Notes: generated by a model not told the origin, from the letters alone. 64,000 bases of DNA from Blastochloris viridis (GCA_005768725.1 VAFM01000001.1:124001-188000); one strand, 5' to 3'. Positions 23,306 to 33,219 are shown, numbered from the stretch's first letter. A program made the numbers and translations.

Positions 23306-25192
23306 TTAGGCATTGGTAGATGTAAAAAGTGAAATATTAGAGTGTTTTATATACTCTTGAAACTTAGCGTTGCTATGGCTGAGACTAGTGAAAGTGCCTT
23401 CATCCGAAATCTGGCCGTTTTGCATGAAAATAATCCGATTACATTCCTTGAGAGTGGATAAGCGGTGAGCCACCATGATGACTGTTAAATCACCTTTGAG
23501 AGTTTTCAGGTATGTAAAGAATTTGTGTTCGGTTTCTACGTCCAGCGAGGCGCTTGCTTCATCCAGGACCAAGATTTTCAGGTCGCGATAAAAAGCGCGA
23601 GCGATGGCAATGCGCTGACGCTGACCGCCTGATAAATTTTTGCCGTTTTCACCCACCAAAGTATTGGCGCCTTCTGGTAGTTTTTTTACAAAATCCCATG
23701 CCTGAGCTTTTTGAAGAGCGCTTTTAACACGAGCGTGATCGATTTGAGAGGGAGCTATACCGTAGGCCACATTTTCGGCAATAGACGCATCCATCATGAA
23801 AATCTGCTGATCAACGAAACCGATGATTTTACGCAAATTACGGATGTTTTCGGCGGTGATTTTAGTTTCATCTACTTTATAAGTACCTTTAAAGTTGGTA
23901 AGAAATCCTAGCAAAATATTGACCAGAGTGGATTTGCCACCACCGGACGCTCCTGAAATACCAATAAATTCTCCAGCTTTAATGGTGAGATTAATGTTGG
24001 AAAGGGTTGGATTCTCTGCTTCAGGGTAAGTATAAGATAAGTTGTTAAGGCTTATCGATGAATGGAATGGCAACGGCTCGATTGGTGCGTCATCCATCTT
24101 TTGATGGATGCTGCTTATGTGGTTTTTACGGAAATATTCTTCTGCCCCAGGGAAGTTATTGATTTCAGACATCACTTTATTCAAGGACTGAGCAGAACTA
24201 TTGATCATCACAAGGCTTACGATAGAACGATTTATAATCGGAATCATCCGGACGCTGGCAAATACGATGATACCTATTTGAGTGGCTGCCAGCGTAATAT
24301 TGCTGTTCGTCAGGATAAGAATTTGGAACATACCTATGAGTAGCAGGATGACAGTTAACTCAACGGCTGCAAGAGGAAGATTCTCGATGAAAAGGAGCTT
24401 ACCGTCGGTTTTAGCCAGCTCTTTGGCGTTGGTCATAAATTGTTGAGAGAAGTAATTTTCCCGTAAATGGCTTTGGGTTTCTTTGTAACCGGTGAAAGCC
24501 TGTTGCAGCAAACTGAACTGTTTTTGTGCCAGGTGATGTGACTGATGACCTAGCTCTAAGGTTGTTTTGCGAAACAGGAGTGAATAAGACTTAATGACCA
24601 ATATACCTGTAGCCATGAGCATGACTGCAATGATCCAGTTGGTTGCGAGGATGAAAATCATGATAACCACCCCGGTGAGGAAGTAATTAAGGAGCGTTAG
24701 CGATCGATGGATAAAGTGCGTGACGATATATGGCACGCTTTGGCTTATCAGGTTGATCATGTGGCTGGAACTGTGCCGCATGAAATTCTCATAATCGGTA
24801 TTCATGTACATAGAGTACATGTTGCTGGTTATATGGACGCGCCAGCGGGTTAAAATGGCTTTTTCGTAAGATAAATAAATAATTTGCAGCGCATTTTTGG
24901 TAATAAATATCACGGCGATGGCCACACCTATCAGTGCTGTCATTTGGGCGGGACTAGTAATGCCGGTGATATGGGAAACCGTGCGAATAACGCTGCTGCT
25001 GTGCATGTAATCCGGCTGGAGAATCAGGCTGATAAGCGGAAAAAGGATAGAAAGCCCTGCGAGTTCGAGTAGTGACGTTATAACCCCGCCACCGATAAGC
25101 ATACAGGTATGAAAAACACTGTTGATGCCAAACGCACGGGTGAATTCCCGATAGTGTTGAATGATTTGCAAAGAGGCTGGGTACTTATTCAT
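23306..25192 (-). CDS. ABC exporter, fused permease-ATPase (PglK/MsbA-like)
   Basis: A 628-residue half-transporter. Residues about 30-330 hold six membrane segments; residues about 370-610 are the nucleotide-binding domain, with Walker A GASGGGKSTLV, Q-loop FVDQQIF, signature LSGGQRQRIAIARAF, Walker B LKILVLDEAS and the H-loop VAHRLS. It would form a homodimer. In this glycan locus it most likely flips a lipid-linked sugar or oligosaccharide across the inner membrane. A Wzx-like flippase is also encoded at 37.1 kb, so two export routes may exist. It is the first gene of the minus-strand operon and faces fdtA across ~200 bases that must contain divergent promoters. Confidence 0.93.
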   Translation of the reverse strand: MNKYPASLQIIQHYREFTRAFGINSVFHTCMLIGGGVITSLLELAGLSILFPLISLILQPDYMHSSSVIRTVSHITGITSPAQMTALIGVAIAVIFITKNALQIIYLSYEKAILTRWRVHITSNMYSMYMNTDYENFMRHSSSHMINLISQSVPYIVTHFIHRSLTLLNYFLTGVVIMIFILATNWIIAVMLMATGILVIKSYSLLFRKTTLELGHQSHHLAQKQFSLLQQAFTGYKETQSHLRENYFSQQFMTNAKELAKTDGKLLFIENLPLAAVELTVILLLIGMFQILILTNSNITLAATQIGIIVFASVRMIPIINRSIVSLVMINSSAQSLNKVMSEINNFPGAEEYFRKNHISSIHQKMDDAPIEPLPFHSSISLNNLSYTYPEAENPTLSNINLTIKAGEFIGISGASGGGKSTLVNILLGFLTNFKGTYKVDETKITAENIRNLRKIIGFVDQQIFMMDASIAENVAYGIAPSQIDHARVKSALQKAQAWDFVKKLPEGANTLVGENGKNLSGGQRQRIAIARAFYRDLKILVLDEASASLDVETEHKFFTYLKTLKGDLTVIMVAHRLSTLKECNRIIFMQNGQISDEGTFTSLSHSNAKFQEYIKHSNISLFTSTNA

Positions 25193-25394
25193 GAAGGTGC
25201 TTTTTACTGATTTTTAGATAGCATGCGTAAATGTTGGCAGCAATTCCTGAGACTGATTTGGGAAAGATCGGTGGCCATGAATTGGCCACTTATTTATGGG
25301 GGCCTGACTTTTAAAGTGTTGAGATATCGCTTATATACCAAGCTGTAATTCCTGAATAACAGGATGAAATTTAAATAATTGATTTATAAAGTTA

Positions 25395-25811
25395 ATGAGT
25401 TTGAATGGTGTTCGCTGGGTAGATATTCCTACTATACGGGGTGAGGGGTGTGTTTCCTTCCTTCAGAAGGGGCAGCCTCTGCCGTTTGAACCGCGTCGCA
25501 TGTATTATCTTCATGATATTCCTAAAGATGTAGTGCGGGGAGCTCATGCTCATAAAGAACTTCAACAACTTATCTGGGCTATTAATGGCAGCTTTACGTT
25601 GATGCTGGATGACGGCCGCACCCGCCAGGAATTTGTGATGAACGACCCCACCAAAGGTTTGTATTTGCCCAGCGGCCTGTGGCGCGAGCTGTCTGACTTT
25701 AAATCTGGCACTGTGTGTGTTGTCATGGCGTCGTTGGAGTATGATGAGGCCGATTATATCCGGGATTATGATGATTTTAAGGCTTATGTTGCTGAACAGG
25801 AAGGTAAATAG
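25395..25811 (+). CDS. fdtA: dTDP-4-oxo-6-deoxyglucose ketoisomerase (FdtA/QdtA type)
   Basis: A 138-residue cupin of the WxcM/FdtA/QdtA family. RGAHAHKELQQLIWAINGSF near residues 47-66 carries the catalytic histidines, and LYLPSGLWRELSDF near 92-105 is the second cupin motif. It moves the keto group of dTDP-4-keto-6-deoxy-D-glucose from C4 to C3, giving the galacto (FdtA) or gluco (QdtA) product; the sequence alone does not tell me which. It is followed 2 bases later by a DegT-type aminotransferase that would aminate the 3-keto group. Its substrate comes from RmlA and RmlB encoded downstream. Confidence 0.88.
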   Translation: MSLNGVRWVDIPTIRGEGCVSFLQKGQPLPFEPRRMYYLHDIPKDVVRGAHAHKELQQLIWAINGSFTLMLDDGRTRQEFVMNDPTKGLYLPSGLWRELSDFKSGTVCVVMASLEYDEADYIRDYDDFKAYVAEQEGK

Positions 25812-25813
25812 GT

Positions 25814-26944
25814 ATGGCGTCTCCGCGTGTCGCGTTTTTTGATTTGAATACCGCCAATGCCGGTATTCTGCCCGAGCTGGAAGCGGCTGCTTTGCGTGTG
25901 GTGCGCAGCGGCTGGTTCATCGGTGGCCCGGAAGTGACCACTTTTGAGAAGAATTTTGCCGCGTATGTTGGAGCAAGCCAGTGCATTGGTACCGGTAACG
26001 GTATGGATGCACTCTCTATGGTCTTGATGGCGCTGGATGTGGGCGAGGGGGATGAGGTTATCGTGCCCGGGCATACCTTTATTGCGACCTGGCTGGCCGT
26101 GAGCAAGCTGGGCGCCGTGCCGGTACCCGTGAGCGTGGACGAAGATACCTACGTGATGGACCCGGAGGCCATTGAAGCCGCGATTACCCCGCGTACCAAA
26201 GTCATCATGCCCGTGCACCTGTATGGCCACCCGGCGCCGATGACCCGCATCATGGAGATCGCCAAGCGTCATAACCTGAAAGTGGTGGATGACGCGGCGC
26301 AGGCGCAGGGTGCGGAAGTGGACGGGAAACGCATCGGTAGCATTGGGGATGCGACGTGCTGGAGTTTTTACCCGGCCAAGAACCTGGGCGCCCTTGGCGA
26401 TGCCGGTGGCGTGACCACCAGCGATGATGCGCTGGCGGCGAACGTGCGCAAGCGTGGGAATTATGGCTCGGAAAAGAAATACGTGCATGACGACATGGAG
26501 TGCATGAACAGCCGCCTTGACCCGATGCAGGCTGCGTTTCTGGATGTGAAGCTGAGCCACTTGGATGCCTGGAATGCCCAGCGCCGTGAGGTGGCTGCGT
26601 TTTACAATGACGCACTGCAGGGCTTGCCGCTGCACCTGCCGCAGGTAAAGGGCAATGTAGTGCCGGTCTGGCATATGTATGTCATCCGTACCCCCAAGCG
26701 TGAAGAATTGCAGGCGTATCTGCAGGAGAAGGGGATCCCGACACTGATTCACTATCCGCATGCCATTACCGACCAGCGTGCGTACGCTACATTGAAGAGC
26801 GAGCTGGAGCATACTCCGGCCATGCAGCAGGCACGTCGTATTTCTGCCGAATGCCTGAGCCTGCCGTTTGGCCCTCACCATACCCGTGAGGAATTGCAAA
26901 TGGTGGTGGACGCCGTGCACGCCTTTTTTGCCGAAAACCGTTAA
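25814..26944 (+). CDS. fdtB: DegT/DnrJ sugar aminotransferase (FdtB/QdtB type)
   Basis: A 376-residue PLP-dependent sugar aminotransferase. The Schiff-base lysine is in FYPAKNLGALGDAGG near residue 185, preceded by VVDDAAQAQGAEVDGKRIGS, the family's cofactor-binding Asp region. EGDEVIVPGHTFIATWLAV near 77 and GNGMDALSMVL near 58 are also typical. It should transfer an amino group from glutamate to the 3-keto sugar made by FdtA, giving dTDP-Fuc3N or dTDP-Qui3N. It is 2 bases after fdtA and 18 bases before the O-antigen ligase gene. The acyltransferase at 19.6 kb probably completes this pathway. Confidence 0.92.
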   Translation: MASPRVAFFDLNTANAGILPELEAAALRVVRSGWFIGGPEVTTFEKNFAAYVGASQCIGTGNGMDALSMVLMALDVGEGDEVIVPGHTFIATWLAVSKLGAVPVPVSVDEDTYVMDPEAIEAAITPRTKVIMPVHLYGHPAPMTRIMEIAKRHNLKVVDDAAQAQGAEVDGKRIGSIGDATCWSFYPAKNLGALGDAGGVTTSDDALAANVRKRGNYGSEKKYVHDDMECMNSRLDPMQAAFLDVKLSHLDAWNAQRREVAAFYNDALQGLPLHLPQVKGNVVPVWHMYVIRTPKREELQAYLQEKGIPTLIHYPHAITDQRAYATLKSELEHTPAMQQARRISAECLSLPFGPHHTREELQMVVDAVHAFFAENR

Positions 26945-26962
26945 GAGAAAGACCGCGCTGCT

Positions 26963-28252
26963 ATGACCCCCGTTATTCCGGCCCTGATTGGATTAAGCCT
27001 ACCGGCGATGATTTTGACCAATGCCTTTACCTACGGCCTTGCCGTACTGGGCATGCTGCTGGCGTTCAGCCTGCCGCAGGTACGTGATGGCAAGGCCATC
27101 CGTGAGACTTTGGCAGGTTTGGTGCGCAGCCCCATTGCATGGGCCGTTGCGGCGCTGCTGCTGTCGCTTTACATCGGGACGCTGACCGGCATCCGCCCCG
27201 AATACTCGGTGAAGCACTGGGTGCGCCTGGTACTGATGGCCGTTATTGCGGGTGTTATGTACCATGTGTTCCGTACAGCCAAGCTGGAGAATAAGATTCT
27301 GGCGTGGCTGATCACCGGTATTCAGGCCAGTTACATTATAGCATTTGCGATCGCTGCCGCTGAGCCGTGGGCCTTGCCGCTGGGTTATTATGGCGACAAG
27401 CCGTGGACCGAAACCCACCTGCGTTTCTTCAGCAGCCTGCTGGCTGTGGTTCTGCCATTCTGCTGGATGGTATGGCTGAAGCCTGCGGCCAATGGTGTTA
27501 TTAATCTGCGCGATAAGGCGCAGATGAACGGTATGCTGTGGGTCTGCTCTAGTCTCGTTTTTGTATTGCTGTGCGAAGGGCGCTCCGGCTGGGTCGGCGT
27601 GATCGCTTCGGCTTTGGTATGGCTTGTGATGATGAGCCGTTACCACAAGCTGCGCTTGCCGCGCTTCGATGTGATGGCTCTGCTGGCTGCCGGTACGCTG
27701 GCTGTGAGCGGTATTACCTATATTCTGCTGTACGGCATGACCTCCATAAAGGAGCGCATCGGCGTGACGATTCCGGACCGTGGCTTGGGTGGTGGACGTC
27801 TGGATATCTGGCAGCTTTCGTGGAATCACGTGTTTGACCAGCCGTTCTTTGGAATCGGTGTCAACGGTTTCCGCTTCATCCCCGGTGCCGATTACCACCC
27901 GCATAACTTTGTACTGCAGATCTGGCTGGAAGGTGGCTTTGTCAGCCTGATGGCGACGTTTGTGCTGATCGGCGTGATGGCTTATGCCTTGTTCAAGAAG
28001 AGCAAGGCCGATGGCATGGGCGTTGCCGGTTTGGCTGCATTGGCCGGGTTTGTGGTGTGTGCACTGACGAACAAGTCTATCTTTAATCTGGAATGGCTGG
28101 TGGTGCTGGTTATCACTATGCCGCTGGCACTGGCCAGCCGGCCTTTGCGAGCGGCTGTTGCAGCGCCTGCCAAAATCGAACAATCGGCCAAATCCAAGGT
28201 TAAACCTGTGGCCAAGGCAAAGAAGCCTGCGGGCAAGAAGGGGAGAAAGTAA
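26963..28252 (+). CDS. O-antigen ligase/polymerase family membrane protein
   Basis: A 429-residue protein with about ten membrane segments and the Wzy_C-domain signature of O-antigen ligases (WaaL) and polymerases. The large periplasmic loop near residues 250-310 has [20 protein letters not shown] followed by [16 protein letters not shown]; the His in HPHN is the conserved functional residue. The protein ends in a Lys/Ala/Pro-rich cytoplasmic tail (residues about 395-429) that is unusually long. It would join finished O-polysaccharide to lipid A-core or polymerise repeat units. The two cannot be separated by sequence. It sits between the amino-sugar and rhamnose genes. Confidence 0.85.
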   Translation: MTPVIPALIGLSLPAMILTNAFTYGLAVLGMLLAFSLPQVRDGKAIRETLAGLVRSPIAWAVAALLLSLYIGTLTGIRPEYSVKHWVRLVLMAVIAGVMYHVFRTAKLENKILAWLITGIQASYIIAFAIAAAEPWALPLGYYGDKPWTETHLRFFSSLLAVVLPFCWMVWLKPAANGVINLRDKAQMNGMLWVCSSLVFVLLCEGRSGWVGVIASALVWLVMMSRYHKLRLPRFDVMALLAAGTLAVSGITYILLYGMTSIKERIGVTIPDRGLGGGRLDIWQLSWNHVFDQPFFGIGVNGFRFIPGADYHPHNFVLQIWLEGGFVSLMATFVLIGVMAYALFKKSKADGMGVAGLAALAGFVVCALTNKSIFNLEWLVVLVITMPLALASRPLRAAVAAPAKIEQSAKSKVKPVAKAKKPAGKKGRK

Positions 28253-28253
28253 C

Positions 28254-29132
28254 ATGAAGGGCATTATTCTGGCCGGTGGCAGCGGAACCCGACTGTATCC
28301 CATCACCTATGCGGTTTCGAAGCAGCTTCTGCCGATCTACGACAAGCCGATGATTTACTATCCGCTGACCACGCTGATGGATGCGGGCATTAAAGATGTG
28401 CTGGTGATCTCGACCCCCGAGGCGCTGCCGATGTTTGAGACCTTGTTGGGTGACGGCAGCCGCTTGGGGATAAACATCAGCTACAAAGAGCAGCCCAGCC
28501 CGGATGGTTTGGCGCAGGCCTTTATTCTGGGGGAAGAGTTTCTGGCTGGCGATTCGGTCTGCCTGATCTTGGGTGACAACCTGTTTTACGGTGCAGGCTT
28601 CCAAGCCATGCTGAAGGAGGCTGCTACGCTGACCAAGGGTGGCCGTGTGTTCGGCTGCCATGTGAAAGACCCGGAACGCTACGGTGTTGCCGAGCTGGGG
28701 GCTGACGGCAAGGTTGTCAGCATTGAGGAAAAGCCCGCCGTTCCGAAGTCTAACTACGCGGTGACCGGTATTTATTTCTACGATAACTCGGTGGTGGAGA
28801 TCGCCAAGAACCTGAAGCCTTCGGCTCGTGGAGAACTTGAAATCACCGATGTGAACATGATCTATCTGGAACGTGGTGAACTGGAAATGACCACGCTTGA
28901 CCAGAGCTTTATGTGGCTGGACACCGGTACTCACCAGAGCTTTTTGGAAGCGGCCAACCTTGTGGCGGCGGTTGAGCACCGTCAGGGTGTTAAGGTGGGA
29001 TGTCCGGAAGTTTCGGCACTTGAACAAGGCTTCATTACCATTGACCAGCTGGCGGAATTGGCCCGACCCATGGCCAAGAACGACTACGGCCGTTTTCTGC
29101 TGAACCTTTGTGAAAAAAGCAAGGTGGCGTAA
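28254..29132 (+). CDS. rmlA: Glucose-1-phosphate thymidylyltransferase
   Basis: A 292-residue nucleotidyltransferase making dTDP-glucose from dTTP and glucose-1-phosphate. The N-terminus [19 protein letters not shown] is the pyrophosphorylase signature; [31 protein letters not shown] and LGDNLFYG follow, and [23 protein letters not shown] carries the sugar-binding Glu and Lys. The length is typical. The ATG at 28254 is one base after the preceding stop and GGGGAGAAAG lies upstream; an earlier in-frame start within the ligase gene is rejected. It begins rmlACDB, which supplies both dTDP-L-rhamnose and the precursor used by FdtA. Confidence 0.97.
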   Translation: MKGIILAGGSGTRLYPITYAVSKQLLPIYDKPMIYYPLTTLMDAGIKDVLVISTPEALPMFETLLGDGSRLGINISYKEQPSPDGLAQAFILGEEFLAGDSVCLILGDNLFYGAGFQAMLKEAATLTKGGRVFGCHVKDPERYGVAELGADGKVVSIEEKPAVPKSNYAVTGIYFYDNSVVEIAKNLKPSARGELEITDVNMIYLERGELEMTTLDQSFMWLDTGTHQSFLEAANLVAAVEHRQGVKVGCPEVSALEQGFITIDQLAELARPMAKNDYGRFLLNLCEKSKVA

Positions 29133-29134
29133 GA

Positions 29135-29674
29135 ATGAAGGTAACGCCGACCAAGCTTGAAGGAGTTCTGATTTTAGAACCGACGGTGTTCGGCGACGAG
29201 CGCGGTTATTTTATGGAGACCTATAACCAGCGCGTGTTTGCTGAAGCCGGGATTCATGCCGTTTTTGTGCAGGATAACCAGTCGCTTTCGCGCAAGGGTA
29301 TTCTGCGTGGCTTGCACTTCCAGACCGGTGAGCATGCTCAGGCCAAGCTGGTACGCGCCTTAAGTGGCCGCGTGCTGGATGTAACTGTAGATTTGCGCCC
29401 CGGCAGCCCGACCTACGGCCAGCATGTGGCGGTAGAACTGAGTGAGGAAAACCGTAAGCAGATGTACATTCCGCGCGGGTTTGCGCACGGGTTTATTGTT
29501 CTGAGCGATGAGGCGGTGTTCAGCTACAAGTGCGATAATTTCTATAATAAAGCGGCGGAGGGCGGTGTGCGTTACAACGACCCTGCGCTGGGCATCGACT
29601 GGCAGTTGCCAGCGGAGATGATCCAGGTGAACGAGCGCGATGCGACGTTCCCGCTGCTGGCGGAGTTGGCGTAA
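29135..29674 (+). CDS. rmlC: dTDP-4-dehydrorhamnose 3,5-epimerase
   Basis: A 179-residue cupin epimerase. The catalytic His-Asp core is in LRGLHFQTGEHAQAKLVRAL near residues 58-77 and LDVTVDLRPGSPTYG near 82-96; the Tyr region is SYKCDNFYNKAAEGGVRYND near 130-149, followed by GIDWQLP. It inverts C3 and C5 of dTDP-4-keto-6-deoxyglucose on the way to dTDP-L-rhamnose. It is 2 bases after rmlA, and its stop overlaps the rmlD start by one base (TAATG). All expected motifs are intact. Confidence 0.97.
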   Translation: MKVTPTKLEGVLILEPTVFGDERGYFMETYNQRVFAEAGIHAVFVQDNQSLSRKGILRGLHFQTGEHAQAKLVRALSGRVLDVTVDLRPGSPTYGQHVAVELSEENRKQMYIPRGFAHGFIVLSDEAVFSYKCDNFYNKAAEGGVRYNDPALGIDWQLPAEMIQVNERDATFPLLAELA

Positions 29675-30525
29675 TGATTTTGGTCACCGGCGCGGGAGGA
29701 CAACTGGGGCAGGCTTTGCAGCCTGTTCTGGCAGGTCGTGCCGTGGTTTACAAAACCAGTGCCGAACTGGACATTACCGATGCCGAAGCCTGCCGCAAAC
29801 TGGTGGCCGACCAAGGCATTAGCCTGATTTTGAATGCGGCGGCCTACACCAAGGTGGATAAGGCGGAAAGCGAGCACGACCTTGCTTTTGCCGTTAACCG
29901 GGAAGGGGCGTTGAACCTGGCCCGTGCCGCGCATGAAACCGGGGCAAAGGTGGTGCATATCTCGACCGATTACGTGTTTGACGGAAGCCTTGACCGACCC
30001 TACGTGGAAACCGATCTGCCCAACCCGCAGACCGTGTATGGCCGCAGCAAACTGGCGGGTGAAGATGCGGTGCTGGAGCATGCACCTGCGGCGGCGGTAC
30101 TGCGTACCGGATGGCTGTACTCCGGCTACGGACACAACTTTATGAAGACCATGCTGCGCCTGGGCGTTGAGCGCGAGAGCTTGAATGTGGTGGATGACCA
30201 GACCGGTACGCCGACACTGGCCGACAGCCTTGCGCGCGCTATGGTGCGCATCGGGGATGAATTGCTGCATGGCGGGGAGATGCGCGAGCTGTTCCATTAC
30301 GCCGGAGGCGGCGAAACCACGTGGTGCGGCTTTGCCCGCGCCATTATGGAGCAGGCGGCTCTGCCGTGCGAGATCAAGGCTATTACGACCGATGAATACC
30401 CCACTGCGGCGGTGCGTCCGGCGTATTCGGTTCTTGACACAACCAAGCTTAAGAGCCATTTCGGCTTACCTATCAACCATTGGCGGGACGAACTTACATC
30501 ATGCCTCACACACCTCACGAAATGA
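29674..30525 (+). CDS. rmlD: dTDP-4-dehydrorhamnose reductase
   Basis: A 283-residue SDR reductase that converts dTDP-4-keto-L-rhamnose to dTDP-L-rhamnose with NAD(P)H. MILVTGAGGQLGQAL is the N-terminal nucleotide-binding loop. AAAYTKVDKAESEHDLAFAV near 51-70, STDYVFDG near 104 and the active-site YGRSKLAGE near 128 are the family signatures. It overlaps rmlC by one base and rmlB by four (ATGA), so the whole rml set is translationally coupled. The length is typical. Nothing unusual is seen. Confidence 0.97.
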   Translation: MILVTGAGGQLGQALQPVLAGRAVVYKTSAELDITDAEACRKLVADQGISLILNAAAYTKVDKAESEHDLAFAVNREGALNLARAAHETGAKVVHISTDYVFDGSLDRPYVETDLPNPQTVYGRSKLAGEDAVLEHAPAAAVLRTGWLYSGYGHNFMKTMLRLGVERESLNVVDDQTGTPTLADSLARAMVRIGDELLHGGEMRELFHYAGGGETTWCGFARAIMEQAALPCEIKAITTDEYPTAAVRPAYSVLDTTKLKSHFGLPINHWRDELTSCLTHLTK

Positions 30526-31556
30526 CGCTGCTGGTTACCGGTGGTGCCGGTTTCATCGGGTCTAACTTTGTACTGCACATGCTGCGCACCTACCCGGACT
30601 GCCGCATTGTGACGCTGGACAAGATGACCTATGCGGCCGATGAGGCCAACCTTGCCAGCGTGGTCAAGAGCCCGCGTCATACCTTGGTAAAGGGCGATAT
30701 TGGGGATCGCGACCTGGTCGAGAACCTGTTCAAGACCCATGATATTCGCGGTGTTATTCACTTTGCCGCCGAGTCGCATGTCGACAATTCCATCCGTGGG
30801 CCGGAAGTGTTCTTCCAGACCAATGTGATGGGAACCTTTACGCTGGTGGACGTAGCCCGCCAATACTGGATGAGTGCGCCGGGCGTGTACAAGCCGGAGT
30901 ATGCCGGTTGCCGCTTCCATCATATTTCCACCGACGAAGTGTATGGCACGCTGGGTGAGACCGGGTTCTTCCATGAAACCACCGCGTATGCGCCGAATTC
31001 GCCTTACAGCGCCAGCAAAGCCGGGAGCGACTTTGTGGTGCGCGCCTATGCCCATACCTATGGCATGGATGTGGTGACCACCAACTGCTCTAACAACTAC
31101 GGCCCGCACCAGCATGCTGAGAAGCTGATCCCGACCATTATCCGTTCGGCGCTGGCGGGTAAGCCGATTCCGATTTATGGCGACGGCAAGAACGTGCGCG
31201 ACTGGCTGTATGTACAGGACCACTGCGAGGCTATTGATACGGTTTTCCGGAAAGGCCGCAGCGGCGAGACCTACAATGTGGGTGGCGTGAACGAAATGAC
31301 CAATCTGGAGGTCGTGGCGAGTATCTGCACGATTCTGGATGAACTGGTGGCCCGTGAAGCCGGCAGCTACAGCGACCTGATTACCTTTGTGGCCGACCGT
31401 GCCGGGCATGACCGCCGTTATGCGATTGATATTGCAAAGATCAAAGCTGAACTTGGCTGGGAGCCGCGCGAGACGTTCCAGACCGGCATCCGCAAGACCG
31501 TTGAGTGGTATCTGGCCAAGGCGGGCGTGCTTTCCGGGAGCACCGTTGCCAGCTAA
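30522..31556 (+). CDS. rmlB: dTDP-glucose 4,6-dehydratase
   Basis: A 344-residue extended SDR enzyme making dTDP-4-keto-6-deoxyglucose. It begins LLVTGGAGFIGSNFVLHML (NAD loop). FAAESHVDNSI near residue 83, ISTDEVYG near 130 and YSASKAGSDFVV near 160 carry the catalytic Thr/Asp/Glu and Tyr-Lys residues, and NCSNNYGPHQHAEKLIP near 187 is diagnostic. The ATG at 30522 overlaps the rmlD stop (ATGA) and gives the usual N-terminus; another ATG at 30501 would add seven residues and cannot be excluded. Its product is the branch point for rhamnose (RmlCD) and for the FdtAB amino sugar. A terminator follows. Confidence 0.95.
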   Translation: MTLLVTGGAGFIGSNFVLHMLRTYPDCRIVTLDKMTYAADEANLASVVKSPRHTLVKGDIGDRDLVENLFKTHDIRGVIHFAAESHVDNSIRGPEVFFQTNVMGTFTLVDVARQYWMSAPGVYKPEYAGCRFHHISTDEVYGTLGETGFFHETTAYAPNSPYSASKAGSDFVVRAYAHTYGMDVVTTNCSNNYGPHQHAEKLIPTIIRSALAGKPIPIYGDGKNVRDWLYVQDHCEAIDTVFRKGRSGETYNVGGVNEMTNLEVVASICTILDELVAREAGSYSDLITFVADRAGHDRRYAIDIAKIKAELGWEPRETFQTGIRKTVEWYLAKAGVLSGSTVAS

Positions 31557-31584
31557 TACGCGGTGGATTATGCCGTGAATGAGG

Positions 31585-31611
31585 GCAGGGGGATGATTCT
31601 CCCTGCTTTTT
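31585..31611 (+). terminator. Terminator after rmlB
   Basis: GCAGGGGGA (31585-31593), loop TGAT, TCTCCCTGC (31598-31606), then five T. One G-T pair. It lies 28 bases after the rmlB stop and ends the rml operon. Confidence 0.8.
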
Positions 31612-31630
31612 CTGGTATAGGTTCTCTACT

Positions 31631-32524
31631 TTGAACACGCATCGTACCCCCCACGACGCTTTGGACCTGATGGTTTCCATTGTGCTTTACCGTCCTGATA
31701 TTGCTAAATTGAAGGAATGTCTGGATAGCGTTTATCTGTGCCGCCTTAACTGGCATCTGCATCTGATCGATAACTCGGAACAGCCGCTGGATGAGGCCTT
31801 TTTGAAGGCTTTGGACACGCGTGTGACCTACACCTTCGGGCAGGGGAACGTGGGCTTTGGTGCCGGGCATAACCTGAAGATTAGCGAACATGTTCATGAA
31901 GCCCGCTACTGGCTGGTACTGAACCCGGACGCTTACTTTGGTGAAGGCCTGCTGGAAGAACTGGTGAAGCGCATGGATGCCGACCCGGCCATCGGGCTGT
32001 GCATTCCGCATATCCAGAACCCCGATGGCTCGACCCAGCTTGTGAACAAACGCCTGCCGACACCGGAAGTGTTTGTGGCGCGCAAGCTGGACTGGATGCT
32101 GCGTATTCCGGTCATCAAGACCATTCTGAACCACCGTTTAGACATGTTCGTGCTGAAAGATATGGATTTAAGCCGCCCGCTTATCTGCCCGTTCATTTCC
32201 GGCTGCTTCATGTTCTTCCGTGGCAGCATGCTGGCCGAGCTTAAAGGTTATGACGAGCGTTACTTCCTTTACATGGAAGACCTGGATATTTCGCGTCGGG
32301 CGGCCCAGCGCGGTTTGAATGTTGTGTTCTCGGATGTGCCGTGCTTCCACCACTGGGAGCGCGCTGCGTATAAGAACCGCAAGCTGTTCCGTATTCTGGT
32401 CGATTCGTGCATCGCGTACTTCCGTAAATGGGGCTGGCCGCTGGACTTTGAGCGCATGGCGATGAACCGCCGTGTGCGTTACTACGAAGGGCCTGAGGTC
32501 ACAGGTCGTCGGGTTACCGTTTAA
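31631..32524 (+). CDS. Family 2 glycosyltransferase (rhamnosyltransferase-like)
   Basis: A GT-A fold family 2 transferase of up to 297 residues. MVSIVLYRPDIAKLKECLDS opens the fold. DNSEQPL and GQGNVGFGAGHNLKIS carry the nucleotide contacts. The metal-binding D-x-D-like region is in YWLVLNPDAYFGEG near residue 98, and FISGCFMFFRGSMLAELKGYDERYFLYMEDLDISRR near 188 is typical of rhamnosyltransferases (pieces quoted as landmarks). With the rml genes just upstream, L-rhamnose is a likely donor sugar. The longest start is TTG at 31631; ATG at 31670 gives a more usual N-terminus and may be the real start. A bidirectional terminator follows. Confidence 0.88.
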   Translation: MNTHRTPHDALDLMVSIVLYRPDIAKLKECLDSVYLCRLNWHLHLIDNSEQPLDEAFLKALDTRVTYTFGQGNVGFGAGHNLKISEHVHEARYWLVLNPDAYFGEGLLEELVKRMDADPAIGLCIPHIQNPDGSTQLVNKRLPTPEVFVARKLDWMLRIPVIKTILNHRLDMFVLKDMDLSRPLICPFISGCFMFFRGSMLAELKGYDERYFLYMEDLDISRRAAQRGLNVVFSDVPCFHHWERAAYKNRKLFRILVDSCIAYFRKWGWPLDFERMAMNRRVRYYEGPEVTGRRVTV

Positions 32525-32530
32525 GCCGAA

Positions 32531-32553
32531 AAAGCCGCCCAAGAGGCGGCTTT
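32531..32553. terminator. Bidirectional terminator
   Basis: AAAGCCGCC (32531-32539), loop CAAGA, GGCGGCTTT (32545-32553). It lies between two convergent genes and is flanked by A and T runs. Confidence 0.85.
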
Positions 32554-32556
32554 GGT

Positions 32557-33219
32557 TTAAATGCCGAGGCAGTTTTTACTGCGGTAGAAAATACTGGTTT
32601 CCATACGGTTGCTGTTGACCGGGGCGAGGCCGGTGAATTCTAATTGCCGGAAACCGGCATTTTTGAGGGATGCAATACCGGGTTTGTACTCGATGCGGTC
32701 GGAGTTATCCCAGATGATCACACCGTCTTCGGTGAGGCAGGAGAGGGCGGCTTCGGCGCATTCGACACGGTTGGAGCCGTCTATCACGGCAATGTGGAAT
32801 TTGCCTTTCTGAGTGATGGCCTCGGTGTATTTGGCGGAGTCCGGGTTCGGTTCCAGAATCACCTGCGCATTGGACAGGTGCTGGATGTTGGTGGCGACCT
32901 GCTTGGCCCATGCGGCGTTGTGCTCCACCGCGATGACTTCCTTCACACGTGGGGCCCACCAGAGTGTGGAGTTGCCCGAGCCGTACTCGAACACGCGGAA
33001 GGTGGTTTTGACGCGGGGGGTGAGGAAGTCTATCGCCGGATAGGTGAGCCAGGGAATCGGGTTTTTATTGGAGTCTATTGAACTGTAGGACGCGCTGCTG
33101 TGGAACCAGCCGGTTTGTATCAGATAATGGCCCTTACGGTTGAATTTGGAGAGCGAAATAAGGCGGCCGATAAACGGCAGAGACATGATTGCGCTGCGGG
33201 TGGAGAGGGAGAGAAGCAT
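32557..33219 (-). CDS. SAM-dependent methyltransferase-like protein
   Basis: A 220-residue Rossmann-fold protein with class I methyltransferase features. RVFEYGSGNSTLWWAPRVKE near residues 76-95 is motif I (E/DxGxGxS), VIAVEHNAAWAKQVATNIQ near 96-114 is motif II, and FHIAVIDGSNRVECAEAAL near 139-157 with EDGVIIWDNSD near 163-173 complete the fold. In polysaccharide loci such proteins often O-methylate sugars, but the acceptor here is unknown. It converges on the rhamnosyltransferase-like gene, with a terminator between them, and lies 29 bases after the fused glycosyltransferase gene on the same strand. Confidence 0.8.
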   Translation of the reverse strand: MLLSLSTRSAIMSLPFIGRLISLSKFNRKGHYLIQTGWFHSSASYSSIDSNKNPIPWLTYPAIDFLTPRVKTTFRVFEYGSGNSTLWWAPRVKEVIAVEHNAAWAKQVATNIQHLSNAQVILEPNPDSAKYTEAITQKGKFHIAVIDGSNRVECAEAALSCLTEDGVIIWDNSDRIEYKPGIASLKNAGFRQLEFTGLAPVNSNRMETSIFYRSKNCLGI